A stretch of 64,000 nt of DNA. Origin: Apilactobacillus zhangqiuensis (GTDB lineage Bacteria > Bacillota > Bacilli > Lactobacillales > Lactobacillaceae). The DNA is taken from NCBI RefSeq assembly GCF_019656215.1, contig NZ_BPLK01000002.1:62001-126000 (forward strand), given 5' to 3'. Below, one piece after another: positions 15,435 to 25,102 of this stretch (position 1 is its first letter; each line of letters opens with the position of its first letter). The position numbers and the translations under genes were made by a program. The notes beneath the pieces were generated by a model, which was not told the origin of the DNA, ran no database searches, and worked only from the letters and a program-made list of their open reading frames with translations.

Positions 15435-16229
15435 TTATAGTTTGTATTTTTCGTCGATTTCATCGCCTTGAGAGGTTAGAATCTTTGGACCATCCTTAGT
15501 AATGGCAATTGTGTGTTCGTATTGAGCTGAGTTAGTACCATCTGATGATACGTAGTAAGTCCAGTCGTCCTTAGCATCGTATCTGTCAGTGATTTCCCAA
15601 GTTCCAAGGTTAACCATTGGTTCGATGGTAATAGTCATACCTTCCTTTAGACGAAGACCCTTACCAGGTTCACCGTAAGCAGGAACGTTTGGTTGTTCGT
15701 GCATGGTAGGTTGAATTCCGTGACCGATTAGTTCACGAACGTCACCCATGTGGTTTTGGTTTTCAATGAAGTCTTGGCAAGCAAAACCAATATCACCTAA
15801 ACGATTGCCGACAACTGCTTGATCGATACCACGGTATAGGGCTTCCTTACATACGTCCATTAATTTTTGGTCTTCTTCTGAAATGTTTCCAACTGCATAA
15901 GTCCAGCAAGAATCACTTTCGAAACCATCTTTGTTAACGGTCATATCAACCTTAACAATGTCACCATCCTTAAGCTTTAGACCTTTACGTGGAATTCCGT
16001 GAGCAACTTCGTCGTTAACTGAAACACAGGTAGCGAACTTGTAGCCTTCGAACCCTTTTTCCGATGCCTTAGCACCGTGTTCAGTAATGTACTTGTCAGC
16101 AAATTCTTCGATTTCCCAAGTATCTAGACCTGGTTTGATCATGTCACGTAAGCCAAGGTGAACGCCAGCTAAGACTTCACCAGATTTGGCCATCATTTCG
16201 ATTTCTCGTGGTGATTTAAGTGTAATCAA
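15435..16229 (-). CDS. map: Methionine aminopeptidase type I
   Basis: A 264-residue metalloenzyme that removes the initiator methionine from nascent proteins. The five metal ligands are visible: Asp95 (VKVDM), Asp106 (ESDSCW), His170 (LIGHGI), Glu203 (IEPM) and Glu238 (QYEHT), along with His77 (VAHGIP) and His177 (TMHEQP). The length is slightly above the 250 usual for type Ia due to a C-terminal tail. The gene stands alone, away from the ribosomal protein operon where map is found in many Firmicutes, as is common in lactobacilli. Confidence 0.95.
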   Translation of the reverse strand: MITLKSPREIEMMAKSGEVLAGVHLGLRDMIKPGLDTWEIEEFADKYITEHGAKASEKGFEGYKFATCVSVNDEVAHGIPRKGLKLKDGDIVKVDMTVNKDGFESDSCWTYAVGNISEEDQKLMDVCKEALYRGIDQAVVGNRLGDIGFACQDFIENQNHMGDVRELIGHGIQPTMHEQPNVPAYGEPGKGLRLKEGMTITIEPMVNLGTWEITDRYDAKDDWTYYVSSDGTNSAQYEHTIAITKDGPKILTSQGDEIDEKYKL

Positions 16230-16380
16230 AATAAATTCTCCTTTGTTCGTTCATATTTAGTTTATACCTATAATCTACTACAAATTAATGAATTTGGCTA
16301 ATTAATGCATATAATTATGGATGTAAATTTTCTTATTTTCTAGTATGATAGAGAGTAGAGTAAAAGAGAGGGGAATCATC

Positions 16381-17256
16381 TTGAGTAAAACAGCTAAGAC
16401 CAATATTATTTTGATTATTTTGACTTTGATTGTTGCCTTTTTCGCAATTTTCTTTGCAATTAGAAGTGATAACACATTAATGTCAGATTCTTATAGAGGT
16501 GGTCAAAACACTCCAACATTGTATGTCCATGGGTTAGGAGGTTCTAGTAAGTCAACTGATCACTTGGCAACAATTGCTTCTCGTGATGGAGGTAACCGTT
16601 CTTTAATTATCCTGGTCAATAAACGAGGGAAGATAAAGTATAAGGGAAATCTTAAACTAAATACCAGAAAGCCAATTATTCAAGTGATTTTTAAGAAAAA
16701 ATTCACACCAGTAGATCAACAAGTGAGTTGGTTACATGCAATTCTATTGAAACTAAAAGACCACTACGGATTTAAGTACTACAATGCAGTTGGTCACTCT
16801 ACCGGAGCCGTTACCATTCTGGATACAGCTGCTAGATATAACAGTGATGAAGAAATGCCAAAACTACAAAAATTTGTTTCAATCGCCGGACCATACGATG
16901 GAATTATCAAGTTAAGTAGCATGGGTTATGATAATTATGTTGATTCACAAGGTAAACCTATGATTTATTCACAAGCTAACAGGTGGTTCCCATCATATCA
17001 ATTGCTTTTAAATGATTGTAAGACATTCCCTAAAGACGTTTCTGTTTTGAACATATATGGAAATGATAATAGCAAACAAGAATCTGATGGAGTTGTTTCA
17101 GTCGCTTCAGCTAGATCATTGAAATACTTAATTGGAAAACGTGTTAAGGATTACGAAGAAATTCCGGTTAACGGAGTTAATGGTCAACACAGTCGTTTAC
17201 ACCACAACATCTTTGTTGATCACATTATCGCAAGATTCTTATTTGATGAAAATTAA
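16381..17256 (+). CDS. Membrane-anchored alpha/beta hydrolase (DUF915)
   Basis: A 291-residue protein with one N-terminal membrane segment (NIILIILTLIVAFFAIFF) that is probably an uncleaved anchor or signal peptide, followed by an extracellular alpha/beta hydrolase domain. The oxyanion strand TLYVHGLGGSS and the nucleophile elbow GHSTG (Ser140) are clear, and a late His in GQHSRLHHN is a likely triad member. It belongs to the DUF915 group of cell-surface hydrolases common in lactobacilli. TTG 16381 is chosen because GAGAGGGGAA lies just before it; ATG 16345 has no ribosome binding site. Substrate unknown. Confidence 0.8.
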   Translation: MSKTAKTNIILIILTLIVAFFAIFFAIRSDNTLMSDSYRGGQNTPTLYVHGLGGSSKSTDHLATIASRDGGNRSLIILVNKRGKIKYKGNLKLNTRKPIIQVIFKKKFTPVDQQVSWLHAILLKLKDHYGFKYYNAVGHSTGAVTILDTAARYNSDEEMPKLQKFVSIAGPYDGIIKLSSMGYDNYVDSQGKPMIYSQANRWFPSYQLLLNDCKTFPKDVSVLNIYGNDNSKQESDGVVSVASARSLKYLIGKRVKDYEEIPVNGVNGQHSRLHHNIFVDHIIARFLFDEN

Positions 17257-17346
17257 GCAAAGCAAAATAGTTTACTTATTAAACCTAAATCGATAAAATA
17301 GAAAAAGTATTAATTTATAATCATTCTAAATTAGGAGATGAAGGTT

Positions 17347-18747
17347 TTGAAGAATTACGATTTAAGTGGTAAGCCATACAATCGTTTTTTGTTCGTCATT
17401 GTATTGCTCTTAGGTAGTTTTACAATGTCGATGAGCCAATCATCAATTTCAACAGCCTATCCTACCTTAATGAGCTCATTTGGAATTGATGCTTCGACTG
17501 TCCAATGGTTAACTACCGGTTTTATGTTAATCATGTGTGTCATGATGCCGGTAAGTCCATGGCTACTTAACAATGTTAAGTTTAAGCAATTATTTTTATT
17601 GATTTTAGCAATCTTTGATATTGGAACTTTGATTGTGGTAATTGCTCCTAACTTCCCAGTGATGATGTTAGGACGTGCAATGGAAGCAATCGCGGTGGGT
17701 ATCTTATTCCCATCATATCAATCAGTATTGTTATACATTACCCCTGAAGAAAAGAGGGGAACTACCATGGGATTCGCTGGCCTAATCATGGGATCAGCGC
17801 TAGCCTGTGGTCCAATTCTTTCAGCAATTGTATTGCACTTCTCAGCATGGCGTGGATTATTCATCGTCTTTGCTGTAATCATTTCAGTGTTATTTGTAAT
17901 TTCATTATTCGCAATCAAGAATGTGATGCCACAAAAGGAAAGTCACTTAGACTTCCCATCAGTAATCCTATCAGTTGGATTAATTGGTATTTTGTACGTG
18001 GTTAATATGATTGGTAAGACCAACATTGATTTGACAGAAGCCATTATTATTCTAATTGTAAGTATTTTAATGGTTGCGATGTTTGCAATTCGTCAATTCA
18101 AGATGGATCAACCACTACTACAATTGAGAGTATTGAAGGACTTTAACTATGATTTATCAGTTGGTTTGACTGGTGCTTCATACATTGCTTTGATTGTTGT
18201 TACAATCATTTTCCCACTTTACTACCAAGATGTATTAGGGGTCAGCAAGACCGTTTCTGGTCTGGCATTAGCTCCTGGTGCCATCGTGTTGAGTTTATTA
18301 AACCCATTAACTGGTAAGTTAGCAGATAAGATTGGCTTTAAATCAACCATGTTAACAGGGATGTTTATGATTCTAGCCGGATGGTTGGTATTGAGCATCA
18401 CCGGTGCCACACTTGGTCTAGTCCCAATGATGATCATTGCAGCAATCATCGAAGGTGGAAACGCCTTTGTCATGATGCCAGCTGTTACAATGGGTGCTAA
18501 CTCATTACCAAATGATTTAATTTCAGATGGTACTGCGGTTATCTCAACATTTAGACAAATATTAGGATCAACCGGGGTATTGGTTGCAACCTTGATTTTA
18601 TCTAACGTGATGAATAACAACATTGCTAAAGGAATGAGCCATGCAATCGCCCAAATGGGTGGTTTCCATGTCGTCTTCATTACATTCTTTGTGATTGAAT
18701 TATTCGGTTTAGCAATGGCATTAATGCTTAAAAACACAAAAAAATAA
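17347..18747 (+). CDS. MFS drug transporter, DHA2 (14-helix) family
   Basis: An MFS exporter of about 466 residues with 13-14 membrane helices. Motif C-like GFAGLIMGSALACGPILSA and motif A-like GKLADKIGFKS are visible, and the N-terminal STAYPTLMSSFGIDASTVQWL is typical of DHA2 proton-drug antiporters (EmrB/LmrB/QacA type). TTG 17347 is favoured as start because the AGGAG at 17333-17337 abuts the ATG at 17338 but is nine bases from the TTG. Monocistronic, closed by the terminator at 18756-18788. Substrate range cannot be inferred. Confidence 0.85.
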   Translation: MKNYDLSGKPYNRFLFVIVLLLGSFTMSMSQSSISTAYPTLMSSFGIDASTVQWLTTGFMLIMCVMMPVSPWLLNNVKFKQLFLLILAIFDIGTLIVVIAPNFPVMMLGRAMEAIAVGILFPSYQSVLLYITPEEKRGTTMGFAGLIMGSALACGPILSAIVLHFSAWRGLFIVFAVIISVLFVISLFAIKNVMPQKESHLDFPSVILSVGLIGILYVVNMIGKTNIDLTEAIIILIVSILMVAMFAIRQFKMDQPLLQLRVLKDFNYDLSVGLTGASYIALIVVTIIFPLYYQDVLGVSKTVSGLALAPGAIVLSLLNPLTGKLADKIGFKSTMLTGMFMILAGWLVLSITGATLGLVPMMIIAAIIEGGNAFVMMPAVTMGANSLPNDLISDGTAVISTFRQILGSTGVLVATLILSNVMNNNIAKGMSHAIAQMGGFHVVFITFFVIELFGLAMALMLKNTKK

Positions 18748-18755
18748 ATCAAAAT

Positions 18756-18788
18756 AAAAAGGCCTGACATTTTGTCAGGTCTTTTTTT
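18756..18788. terminator. Bidirectional terminator
   Basis: AAAAGGCCTGACA pairs with TGTCAGGTCTTTT around a three-base loop, between convergent genes. Confidence 0.85.
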
Positions 18789-18789
18789 A

Positions 18790-20712
18790 TTACCAAATAT
18801 TTACTCGTTTATCTTCAGGTAAGTACATTCCGTCACCGGGTTGAACGTCGAAGGTCTTATAGAAGTCTTCTAGGTTCTTCACTTGAACTTGTGCTCTTAG
18901 TTCGGTAGGCGCGTGTACATCGATTGATAGAAGTAATTGCTTGTATTGTTCCGTTGATTTGGTACGCCAGATAGTTGCCCAGTTGATGAAGAAGTCACGT
19001 AGGTTCACGTCTGCTTCGCCCTTGGCAGCTTCTAGGGCACAGCTTAAACCACCGGCATCGGCAATATTTTCGGAAACTGTTAATTTACCGTTAACCTTTT
19101 GTCCGGCAAAGTCCAAACCATCAAATTCCTTAATCATGTTTTCGGCTAATGCATCGAAGTGCTTGTGATCATCTTCGGTCCACCAGTTGTTTAGGTTACC
19201 ATATTGGTCGAATTGACAACCGTTGTTATCAAACGCATGAGAGATTTCATGGGCGATAACGGCACCGATACCACCGAAGTTTTGACTTGATGATTGTTCT
19301 AGGCTGTAGAAAGGAGCTTGTAAAATGGCAGCAGGGAAGACAATCACGTTTTCTAGAGGTGAGTAGTAAGCGTTAACTGTGTTAGCACTCATATCCCAGA
19401 TACTCTTATCAACGGGTTGGTTCCATTTGCTGAACTTATCCTTGGTGATAATCTTGTCGATGTTTTCAACGTTGGTGTACAAGTCACCACCATCTTCTTT
19501 ACCAACGACTTTGAATTGATGGTAAAGTGGGTTGATTTCATCAGGGTAACCAACGTGGATAGCCAAAGCGTTTAGCTTAGTGATAGCCATCTTCTTAGTG
19601 TCTTCACTCAACCAGTCGTTTTGTGATAGACGTTTTTCGTAAACGTTAATCATCTTCACAACCATGTCGTGAACATCTCGTTTGGCCTTTTCACCGAAGT
19701 ACTTTCGACCGTAGTAGTCACCTACAACTTGGTCGAATAAACCAGATGCTAGATAGTAAGCAGCTTTTTTAGGCTTAGTAGCTTCTTTCTTTCCTGAAAG
19801 AGTACGTGAGAAGGTACCACCGATTTGGCGGAATTCTTCTGACAATAGACCAGCTGAACCCTTAACGACCTTCACAATCATCCAGTTCTTCATCTTGTAG
19901 AAGGTATCGTCGTTGACGATTTCATTGAAGGCCTTGAAGTAGTCTGGTTCAGTCACGATGACTTGATCTGGAACTTGGCCGATTAATCCCTTAACGTATT
20001 CATCCATGTCGAACTTGTCAATTTGACTAGCTAGGTCGCCGTAGCTCATTGGATTGTACATCTTGGTAAAGTCGGCATTTTCTTCAGCTGATTTAACGCG
20101 CGGCGCAATTGTACGATCGAATTCTTCGGCGGCATCAACAATGTTTTTAGCTTGTTCATCGTCATATCCGACCATTGCTAATAGTTTTTGTACCATGTCG
20201 CGAAAGACAGGCATTAGTTTAGCACCAGCAGGATTTTGTTTATCATAGTATATCTTATCTGGTAGGAAGGTTGAAGCACCACTGGCATACAAAGCATTGT
20301 ATTTAGCGTTCTTCATATCAGCTTCGATTCCAAAACCAAATGGAAGTGGAAGTCCCGATAGGGTCCAATCAGATAGTTGTTGGTTTAAGTCATCGAATGA
20401 TTTAACATCTTCAATTCTTTGAAGGGTGGCATTAAGTGGTTTGGCACCATCTTGTTCACGCTTATCAAAGTCCATTGCTAAATCGTATAACTTCTTGAAT
20501 TCTTGCATATCGTCATTTGATGGTTGCATTGATCCATCAAGTAGGGCGTCAAAGTCATTCATTAGAGTTTTGTCGATGTTATCGACTAAGTCCATAAAAC
20601 CACCGGTTGAAGAGTGGTCAGATGGGATAGTAGCATTCTTAACCCATTCACCGTTAACGGCTTGATAGAAGTCGTCTTTGATTAGAGATTCGTTAATCTT
20701 GTCGTTAGTCAT
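18790..20712 (-). CDS. pepO: Endopeptidase PepO, M13 family
   Basis: A 640-residue zinc endopeptidase of the neprilysin family, cytoplasmic in lactic acid bacteria, which cleaves oligopeptides of 5-30 residues. The zinc site HEISH is at residues 490-494 (VIAHEISHAFDNNG) and the third ligand lies in ENIADAGG about 60 residues later. The substrate-backbone motif NAYY (VNAYYSP) is also present. No signal peptide. Length equals typical PepO. The gene is monocistronic, with a promoter that must lie in or next to the terminator of the opu operon upstream. Confidence 0.95.
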   Translation of the reverse strand: MTNDKINESLIKDDFYQAVNGEWVKNATIPSDHSSTGGFMDLVDNIDKTLMNDFDALLDGSMQPSNDDMQEFKKLYDLAMDFDKREQDGAKPLNATLQRIEDVKSFDDLNQQLSDWTLSGLPLPFGFGIEADMKNAKYNALYASGASTFLPDKIYYDKQNPAGAKLMPVFRDMVQKLLAMVGYDDEQAKNIVDAAEEFDRTIAPRVKSAEENADFTKMYNPMSYGDLASQIDKFDMDEYVKGLIGQVPDQVIVTEPDYFKAFNEIVNDDTFYKMKNWMIVKVVKGSAGLLSEEFRQIGGTFSRTLSGKKEATKPKKAAYYLASGLFDQVVGDYYGRKYFGEKAKRDVHDMVVKMINVYEKRLSQNDWLSEDTKKMAITKLNALAIHVGYPDEINPLYHQFKVVGKEDGGDLYTNVENIDKIITKDKFSKWNQPVDKSIWDMSANTVNAYYSPLENVIVFPAAILQAPFYSLEQSSSQNFGGIGAVIAHEISHAFDNNGCQFDQYGNLNNWWTEDDHKHFDALAENMIKEFDGLDFAGQKVNGKLTVSENIADAGGLSCALEAAKGEADVNLRDFFINWATIWRTKSTEQYKQLLLSIDVHAPTELRAQVQVKNLEDFYKTFDVQPGDGMYLPEDKRVNIW

Positions 20713-20760
20713 GTTGACACCTCATTTTCTTTTATTTTTTCACTATAACTCTAGTATATA

Positions 20761-20795
20761 AAAAAGCTATTCTAAAGTTAATAGAATAGCTTTTC
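20761..20795 (-). terminator. Terminator of the glycine betaine operon
   Basis: On the minus strand AAAAGCTATTCTA pairs with TAGAATAGCTTTT and a T run follows. Confidence 0.8.
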
Positions 20796-20802
20796 TTTAT
20801 TG

Positions 20803-21711
20803 TTATTTATTGATTAAATCTTCGATTGAGTTGATGTTCTTCATGTATTTTGGAACAGCCAATCCAACCTTAGCACCATTCAAGTTTGGACCAACATCGT
20901 CGATTTTATCCTTGTATTGTTTCAAGTATAAACCGGCAGTGTTAGGTAACCAAGCTGATAGTGAAGCATCGGCAGCGTTAGTTGCGATTGATGCCCACAT
21001 TGGTTGCATTTCTAGTGCTTGGATAGTTGTCTTGTAACCCATCTTGTTTAGAACTTCAGCCATCACATTAGTTGATGCGATTTCTGAATCCCAAGCAACG
21101 TAAGTTAACTTAACTGCTTTACCATTGCCTCGAGCAGCACCCTTAGTCCATTCTTGGTATAACTTAGGGTTCTTCTTGATGAAGTTATCAGCAGCGACCT
21201 TAGGATCAACACCAGCATTGGTTTGTAGCATAACGTCTGACATTTGAGCTGGAGTCCAGTGGAATTGCTTTAGAATCTTGTAAGCACCAGGATTATCCTT
21301 GGCTAGACCCTTTCTAGCAATTGTATGGATTTGTTCTGAAGAACCGTAAACATTCTTAGGATCCTTTAGGAACTTAAGAGGGAACTTCTTGAACATCCAG
21401 TGTGGTTGCCATCCAGTAACAACAATTGGTTGTTTGTACTTAATTGCTTTAGCTAATGTAGAAGTCATTGCAGCAGTTGAACTAGTTTGTAGTTGCCACT
21501 TGTTTTGTGCTAAAGGATATTCCTTTAACGCATTTTGTGTAGAAGCCATAATACCGGCCCCAGCATCGATACCAGTGATGGTGTAGTTGATTTGAGGGCC
21601 TAACTTCTTATGAGGATTATATGGAGAAGTTAAACTACTACAAGCAGTTAGAACTGTTGCCATAAGAAACATGGTTAATGTTGCTAAAACATATCTAGTT
21701 TTCTTTCTCAT
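20803..21711 (-). CDS. opuAC: Glycine betaine/proline ABC transporter substrate-binding lipoprotein
   Basis: A 302-residue lipoprotein. The signal peptide MRKKTRYVLATLTMFLMATV is followed by the lipobox LTAC with lipidated Cys24. The mature part has the OpuAC/ProX fold, with tryptophans in VVTGWQPHWMF and TYVAWDSE that are typical of the aromatic betaine-binding cage. It captures glycine betaine or related osmolytes outside the cell and delivers them to the permease. Last gene of the three-gene opu operon, 14 bases after the permease. Confidence 0.92.
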   Translation of the reverse strand: MRKKTRYVLATLTMFLMATVLTACSSLTSPYNPHKKLGPQINYTITGIDAGAGIMASTQNALKEYPLAQNKWQLQTSSTAAMTSTLAKAIKYKQPIVVTGWQPHWMFKKFPLKFLKDPKNVYGSSEQIHTIARKGLAKDNPGAYKILKQFHWTPAQMSDVMLQTNAGVDPKVAADNFIKKNPKLYQEWTKGAARGNGKAVKLTYVAWDSEIASTNVMAEVLNKMGYKTTIQALEMQPMWASIATNAADASLSAWLPNTAGLYLKQYKDKIDDVGPNLNGAKVGLAVPKYMKNINSIEDLINK

Positions 21712-21725
21712 TTAAATCCTCCTAA

Positions 21726-22586
21726 TTAGTGTTTTTTGTTCTTGTTAAAGGCTTGAGTAACACGGTCTAGAATGATTGCTAGGATTACGATTGCAAAACC
21801 AGCAGTGAAACCAGAACCGGCGTTGTTTCTACCTACGGCGAAGTAAACTTCTGAACCAAGACCAACGGCACCAATCATTGAAGCGATAACTACCATTGAT
21901 AGAGCAAGCATCATACCTTGGTTAACACCAGACATTAATGTGTTCTTAGCGATTGGTAGTTCAACCTTGATTAGTTTTTGCCAACCAGTTGAACCAAAAG
22001 AGTCGGCAGCTTCAATTAAATCAGTAGGAACTTGTTCAATTCCTAGGTTAGTCATTCTAACTACTGGAGGTAGTGAGAAGATAACAGAAGCAATTACCCC
22101 GGGTACCATTCCGATACCGAATAAAGCAACGGCAGGGATTAGGTAAACGAACGCAGGCATTGTTTGCATAAAGTCTAGAATTGGTTTAACGATTACCTTA
22201 ACAGTGTGACTCTTTGCCATCCAGATTCCTAAAGGAATACCGATAACAACGATGATTAAACTAGAGGTAAGAACTAGTGTTAATGTTTGAGTCATATCTC
22301 TCCAGTAACCTTGGTTGTAAATTAATACAAGACCGATTAATTCAAAGACCATAAGTCCCCAGTGCTTACTGTCATGTAAAGCCCAGTAAGTAATACCTAG
22401 AACTAAGACGATGAATAACCAAACGGGTAGTAAATCAAATACCCATTGGAATGAGTTAACGATAGCACCAATAAAATCAGTGATACCGTTGAAGAAACCA
22501 ACGAATTGGGTTAGCCAGTTAACGAAATTGTTAACCCAGTCCGCAAATGGAATTGGTTGCATAGTTAAAGAAAATAGATTAGCCAT
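21726..22586 (-). CDS. opuAB: Glycine betaine/proline ABC transporter permease
   Basis: A 286-residue inner-membrane permease with about seven helices. The ABC-interaction (EAA) loop is visible as IEAADSFGSTGWQKLIKVELP. It forms the channel of the OpuA system. Its start overlaps the end of the ATPase gene by eight bases, indicating translational coupling. Unlike some lactococcal versions, the binding protein is not fused to the permease but is encoded separately. Confidence 0.92.
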   Translation of the reverse strand: MANLFSLTMQPIPFADWVNNFVNWLTQFVGFFNGITDFIGAIVNSFQWVFDLLPVWLFIVLVLGITYWALHDSKHWGLMVFELIGLVLIYNQGYWRDMTQTLTLVLTSSLIIVVIGIPLGIWMAKSHTVKVIVKPILDFMQTMPAFVYLIPAVALFGIGMVPGVIASVIFSLPPVVRMTNLGIEQVPTDLIEAADSFGSTGWQKLIKVELPIAKNTLMSGVNQGMMLALSMVVIASMIGAVGLGSEVYFAVGRNNAGSGFTAGFAIVILAIILDRVTQAFNKNKKH

Positions 22587-23778
22587 TATTTTGCACCTCG
22601 TTTCCAGAAATTGCGCCTAATACGGAACTTCTAATGATAATTCCTAGTAGTCGATCATTGTCATCCAATACCGCGAAAGGTACTGAAGTTTTGGAAATGT
22701 CGTTTAATAGTGACTTAATAGGTGTATCAGGTGTTGTTGTTGGAACGTCAGTTTTAAGAATTGATTCTAGGTCACGTTTGTCATCTTCGATTTGTTTGAT
22801 GACATCCTTAGCATCAATTAATCCCTTGAAGTGATGTTCTGAATCAACAACGTAAACACTTGAGTTGTGGTTATCTTTCATTAATCTTAGAGCAGTTCTT
22901 GGACCATCTTTTTCAATGTTGATAACATCAGGTCTAATCATTACACGGCTAGCAGTAAGAATCTTAGTTCTGTCCACGCCTTCGATGAATTTTTCAACGT
23001 ATTCATTCTTAGGGTGTTGTAAGATGTCTTCTGGTGAACCGATTTGAACAATTTCACCATCACGCATAATCATAATACGGTCACCAATACGTAGTGATTC
23101 GTTTAAATCATGTGAGATAAAGATGATAGTCTTCTTCAAGTGTGATTGAAGATCTAGCAATTCGTCTTGCATTTCTTTTCTGTTAAGTGGATCCAATGCT
23201 GAGAATGCTTCATCCATCAATAGAATTTCTGGGTCATTAGCTAAACCACGAGCTAATCCGACACGTTGTTGTTGTCCACCAGATAATTCGTTAGGGTATC
23301 TATCATCGTATCCGTGTAAGCCAACTAGTTCTAGACATTCATGTGCTTTTTGATGTCTAGTTTCCTTATCGACTCCTTGGATTTCTAAACCGTAAGCGGT
23401 GTTTTCGATAATGGTTCTGTTAGGGAATAGAGCAAAGTTTTGGAATACCATACTCATTTTCTTACGTCTAAATTCACGTAATTCTTTCTTATCGAATTTA
23501 GTAATGCTTTCCCCGTCTAGTAGAATTTCACCATCAGTTGGTTCGTATAAACGGTTTAACATTCTAATTAAAGTAGACTTACCACTACCGGAAAGTCCCA
23601 TGATAACAAAGATTTCATTTTCGTTAACATCGAAGTTGGCATCGTGAACACCAACAACGCTGTTAGTTTTAGCTAAAATTTCATCTTTGGATTTTCCTTC
23701 GTTGATCATTTCTTTAGCACGACCAACATGACGACCGAAAATCTTGGTTAGATGTTTAACTTCAACTTTTTTGGTCAT
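22579..23778 (-). CDS. opuAA: Glycine betaine/proline ABC transporter ATPase with CBS domains
   Basis: A 399-residue ATPase of the ProV/OpuAA type. The Walker A is GLSGSGKST, the signature LSGGQQQR and the Walker B LLMDEAFSALDP. The C-terminal third (from about residue 270) contains two CBS domains, which in OpuA sense ionic strength, and cyclic di-AMP in several Firmicutes. It energises osmolyte uptake. First gene of the operon, with an AGGAGGAAG ribosome binding site and promoter 23824-23852. Confidence 0.93.
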   Translation of the reverse strand: MTKKVEVKHLTKIFGRHVGRAKEMINEGKSKDEILAKTNSVVGVHDANFDVNENEIFVIMGLSGSGKSTLIRMLNRLYEPTDGEILLDGESITKFDKKELREFRRKKMSMVFQNFALFPNRTIIENTAYGLEIQGVDKETRHQKAHECLELVGLHGYDDRYPNELSGGQQQRVGLARGLANDPEILLMDEAFSALDPLNRKEMQDELLDLQSHLKKTIIFISHDLNESLRIGDRIMIMRDGEIVQIGSPEDILQHPKNEYVEKFIEGVDRTKILTASRVMIRPDVINIEKDGPRTALRLMKDNHNSSVYVVDSEHHFKGLIDAKDVIKQIEDDKRDLESILKTDVPTTTPDTPIKSLLNDISKTSVPFAVLDDNDRLLGIIIRSSVLGAISGNEVQNNG

Positions 23779-23823
23779 GATCTTCCTCCTTAAAATTGTA
23801 GTTTAATTAAAGCATAGGTACCA

Positions 23824-23852
23824 TTATTACAAAGAAAAATGTTATGTGTCAA
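23824..23852 (-). promoter_or_regulatory. Promoter of the glycine betaine operon
   Basis: On the minus strand TTGACA (23847-23852) and TAATAA (23824-23829) are separated by 17 bases. Confidence 0.7.
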
Positions 23853-24004
23853 ATAACTTACACTCGCAAAATGCCGATTTGCCGGTTTTAAACGGCATAA
23901 GCTTGCATGATTGAGCCATTTAAGATTTATTTAATTAAAGTGTGTTAAAATGGCTTAAAATGGATTTTTTGAGTTTAAAATATAAAAATTAAGAAGGAAT
24001 TATT

Positions 24005-25102
24005 TTGGGTAATTTATTGAAAAAATTTCCCATCAAAATGGTGGGGATTTTTGCATTGATTGGTGTAATTTTGATGATTTTTGTCAGTCATGATGACTTT
24101 TTATACACTCAACCAATTATGCAAATTCAAAAAGTAGAAGAACTTAGCAAGACTAAGGAAGTCGATACTTTTCAAAATGTTGACTATAGTTATGTACAAA
24201 AACTAAGTGGGGTTATCACCAACGGAAAACATAAGGGTGAACACATCACATTAAACAATACATATACGGATTCAAAGGCGATGGACAAGAAGTATAAGGT
24301 TGGTCAAAAAGCATTTGTTGTCTTACACGGGCAAGGCGAAAGCACGATTAAGGATGCTAAGCGAGATACGCCAGTCATCTTCTTAATTTATTTAGCAATT
24401 GCCTTGATGTTTATCTTCCTTAAGATGGCGGGAATTACAGCCATTGGAAGTATCATCATTAACACCATCTTATTTATGGTCGCCATCTACTTCGATGGTT
24501 TTAACAATGGATCAAACGTCCTATGGATTTTCTCCATTTTAGCGGTATTATTTTCCGCAATCACCCTTTGGTTAGTGATTGGTTGGAATCGCCAAATGTT
24601 TGTCACACTTGGATCGACAGTCGCTTGTACCTTTTTGTCGATTCTAATCAGTCTTATTGTATTTCGATTCACTCATGAAAAGGGGATTTTCTACGAATCG
24701 ATGCAATATGTCACTCAGCCACCACGCCCGTTATTCTTGGCGGAAACCATTATTGGTTCATTAGGGGCCGTAATGGATGAATCAACCGACATTATTTCAT
24801 CATTATTCGCGTTGAAAATGGAACGTCCAGACGTTTCAAGAAAGCAATTATTCTTATCTGGTCGAAACATTGGTAAGTCCATCATGGGACCACTAATTAA
24901 TGTTTTATTCTTCATCTTCATGGGGGAAACTTTGTCGATGACATTACTATTCCTAAAGAACGGTAATAGCTGGGGTTACTCATTTTCAATGAACATGTCA
25001 TTGGGAATGGTGCAAAGTCTAATCAGTGGAATTGGAATTGTCTTGGCAGTTCCTGTAGCCAGTGGATTAACTAGTTTTTTTGCAGAAAAGAGGCGTAAAT
25101 AA
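24005..25102 (+). CDS. YibE/F-family membrane protein, long subunit
   Basis: A 365-residue protein with one N-terminal helix, an extracytoplasmic beta-rich domain (about residues 35-115) and some seven further helices forming the YibE/F domain (LGAVMDESTDIISSLFALK is a landmark). The start is TTG after an AAGAAGGAA ribosome binding site. YibE/F proteins occur as adjacent pairs in Firmicutes; their transport substrate has not been established. The gene overlaps the next one at TAATG, a sign of tight coupling. Confidence 0.8.
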   Translation: MGNLLKKFPIKMVGIFALIGVILMIFVSHDDFLYTQPIMQIQKVEELSKTKEVDTFQNVDYSYVQKLSGVITNGKHKGEHITLNNTYTDSKAMDKKYKVGQKAFVVLHGQGESTIKDAKRDTPVIFLIYLAIALMFIFLKMAGITAIGSIIINTILFMVAIYFDGFNNGSNVLWIFSILAVLFSAITLWLVIGWNRQMFVTLGSTVACTFLSILISLIVFRFTHEKGIFYESMQYVTQPPRPLFLAETIIGSLGAVMDESTDIISSLFALKMERPDVSRKQLFLSGRNIGKSIMGPLINVLFFIFMGETLSMTLLFLKNGNSWGYSFSMNMSLGMVQSLISGIGIVLAVPVASGLTSFFAEKRRK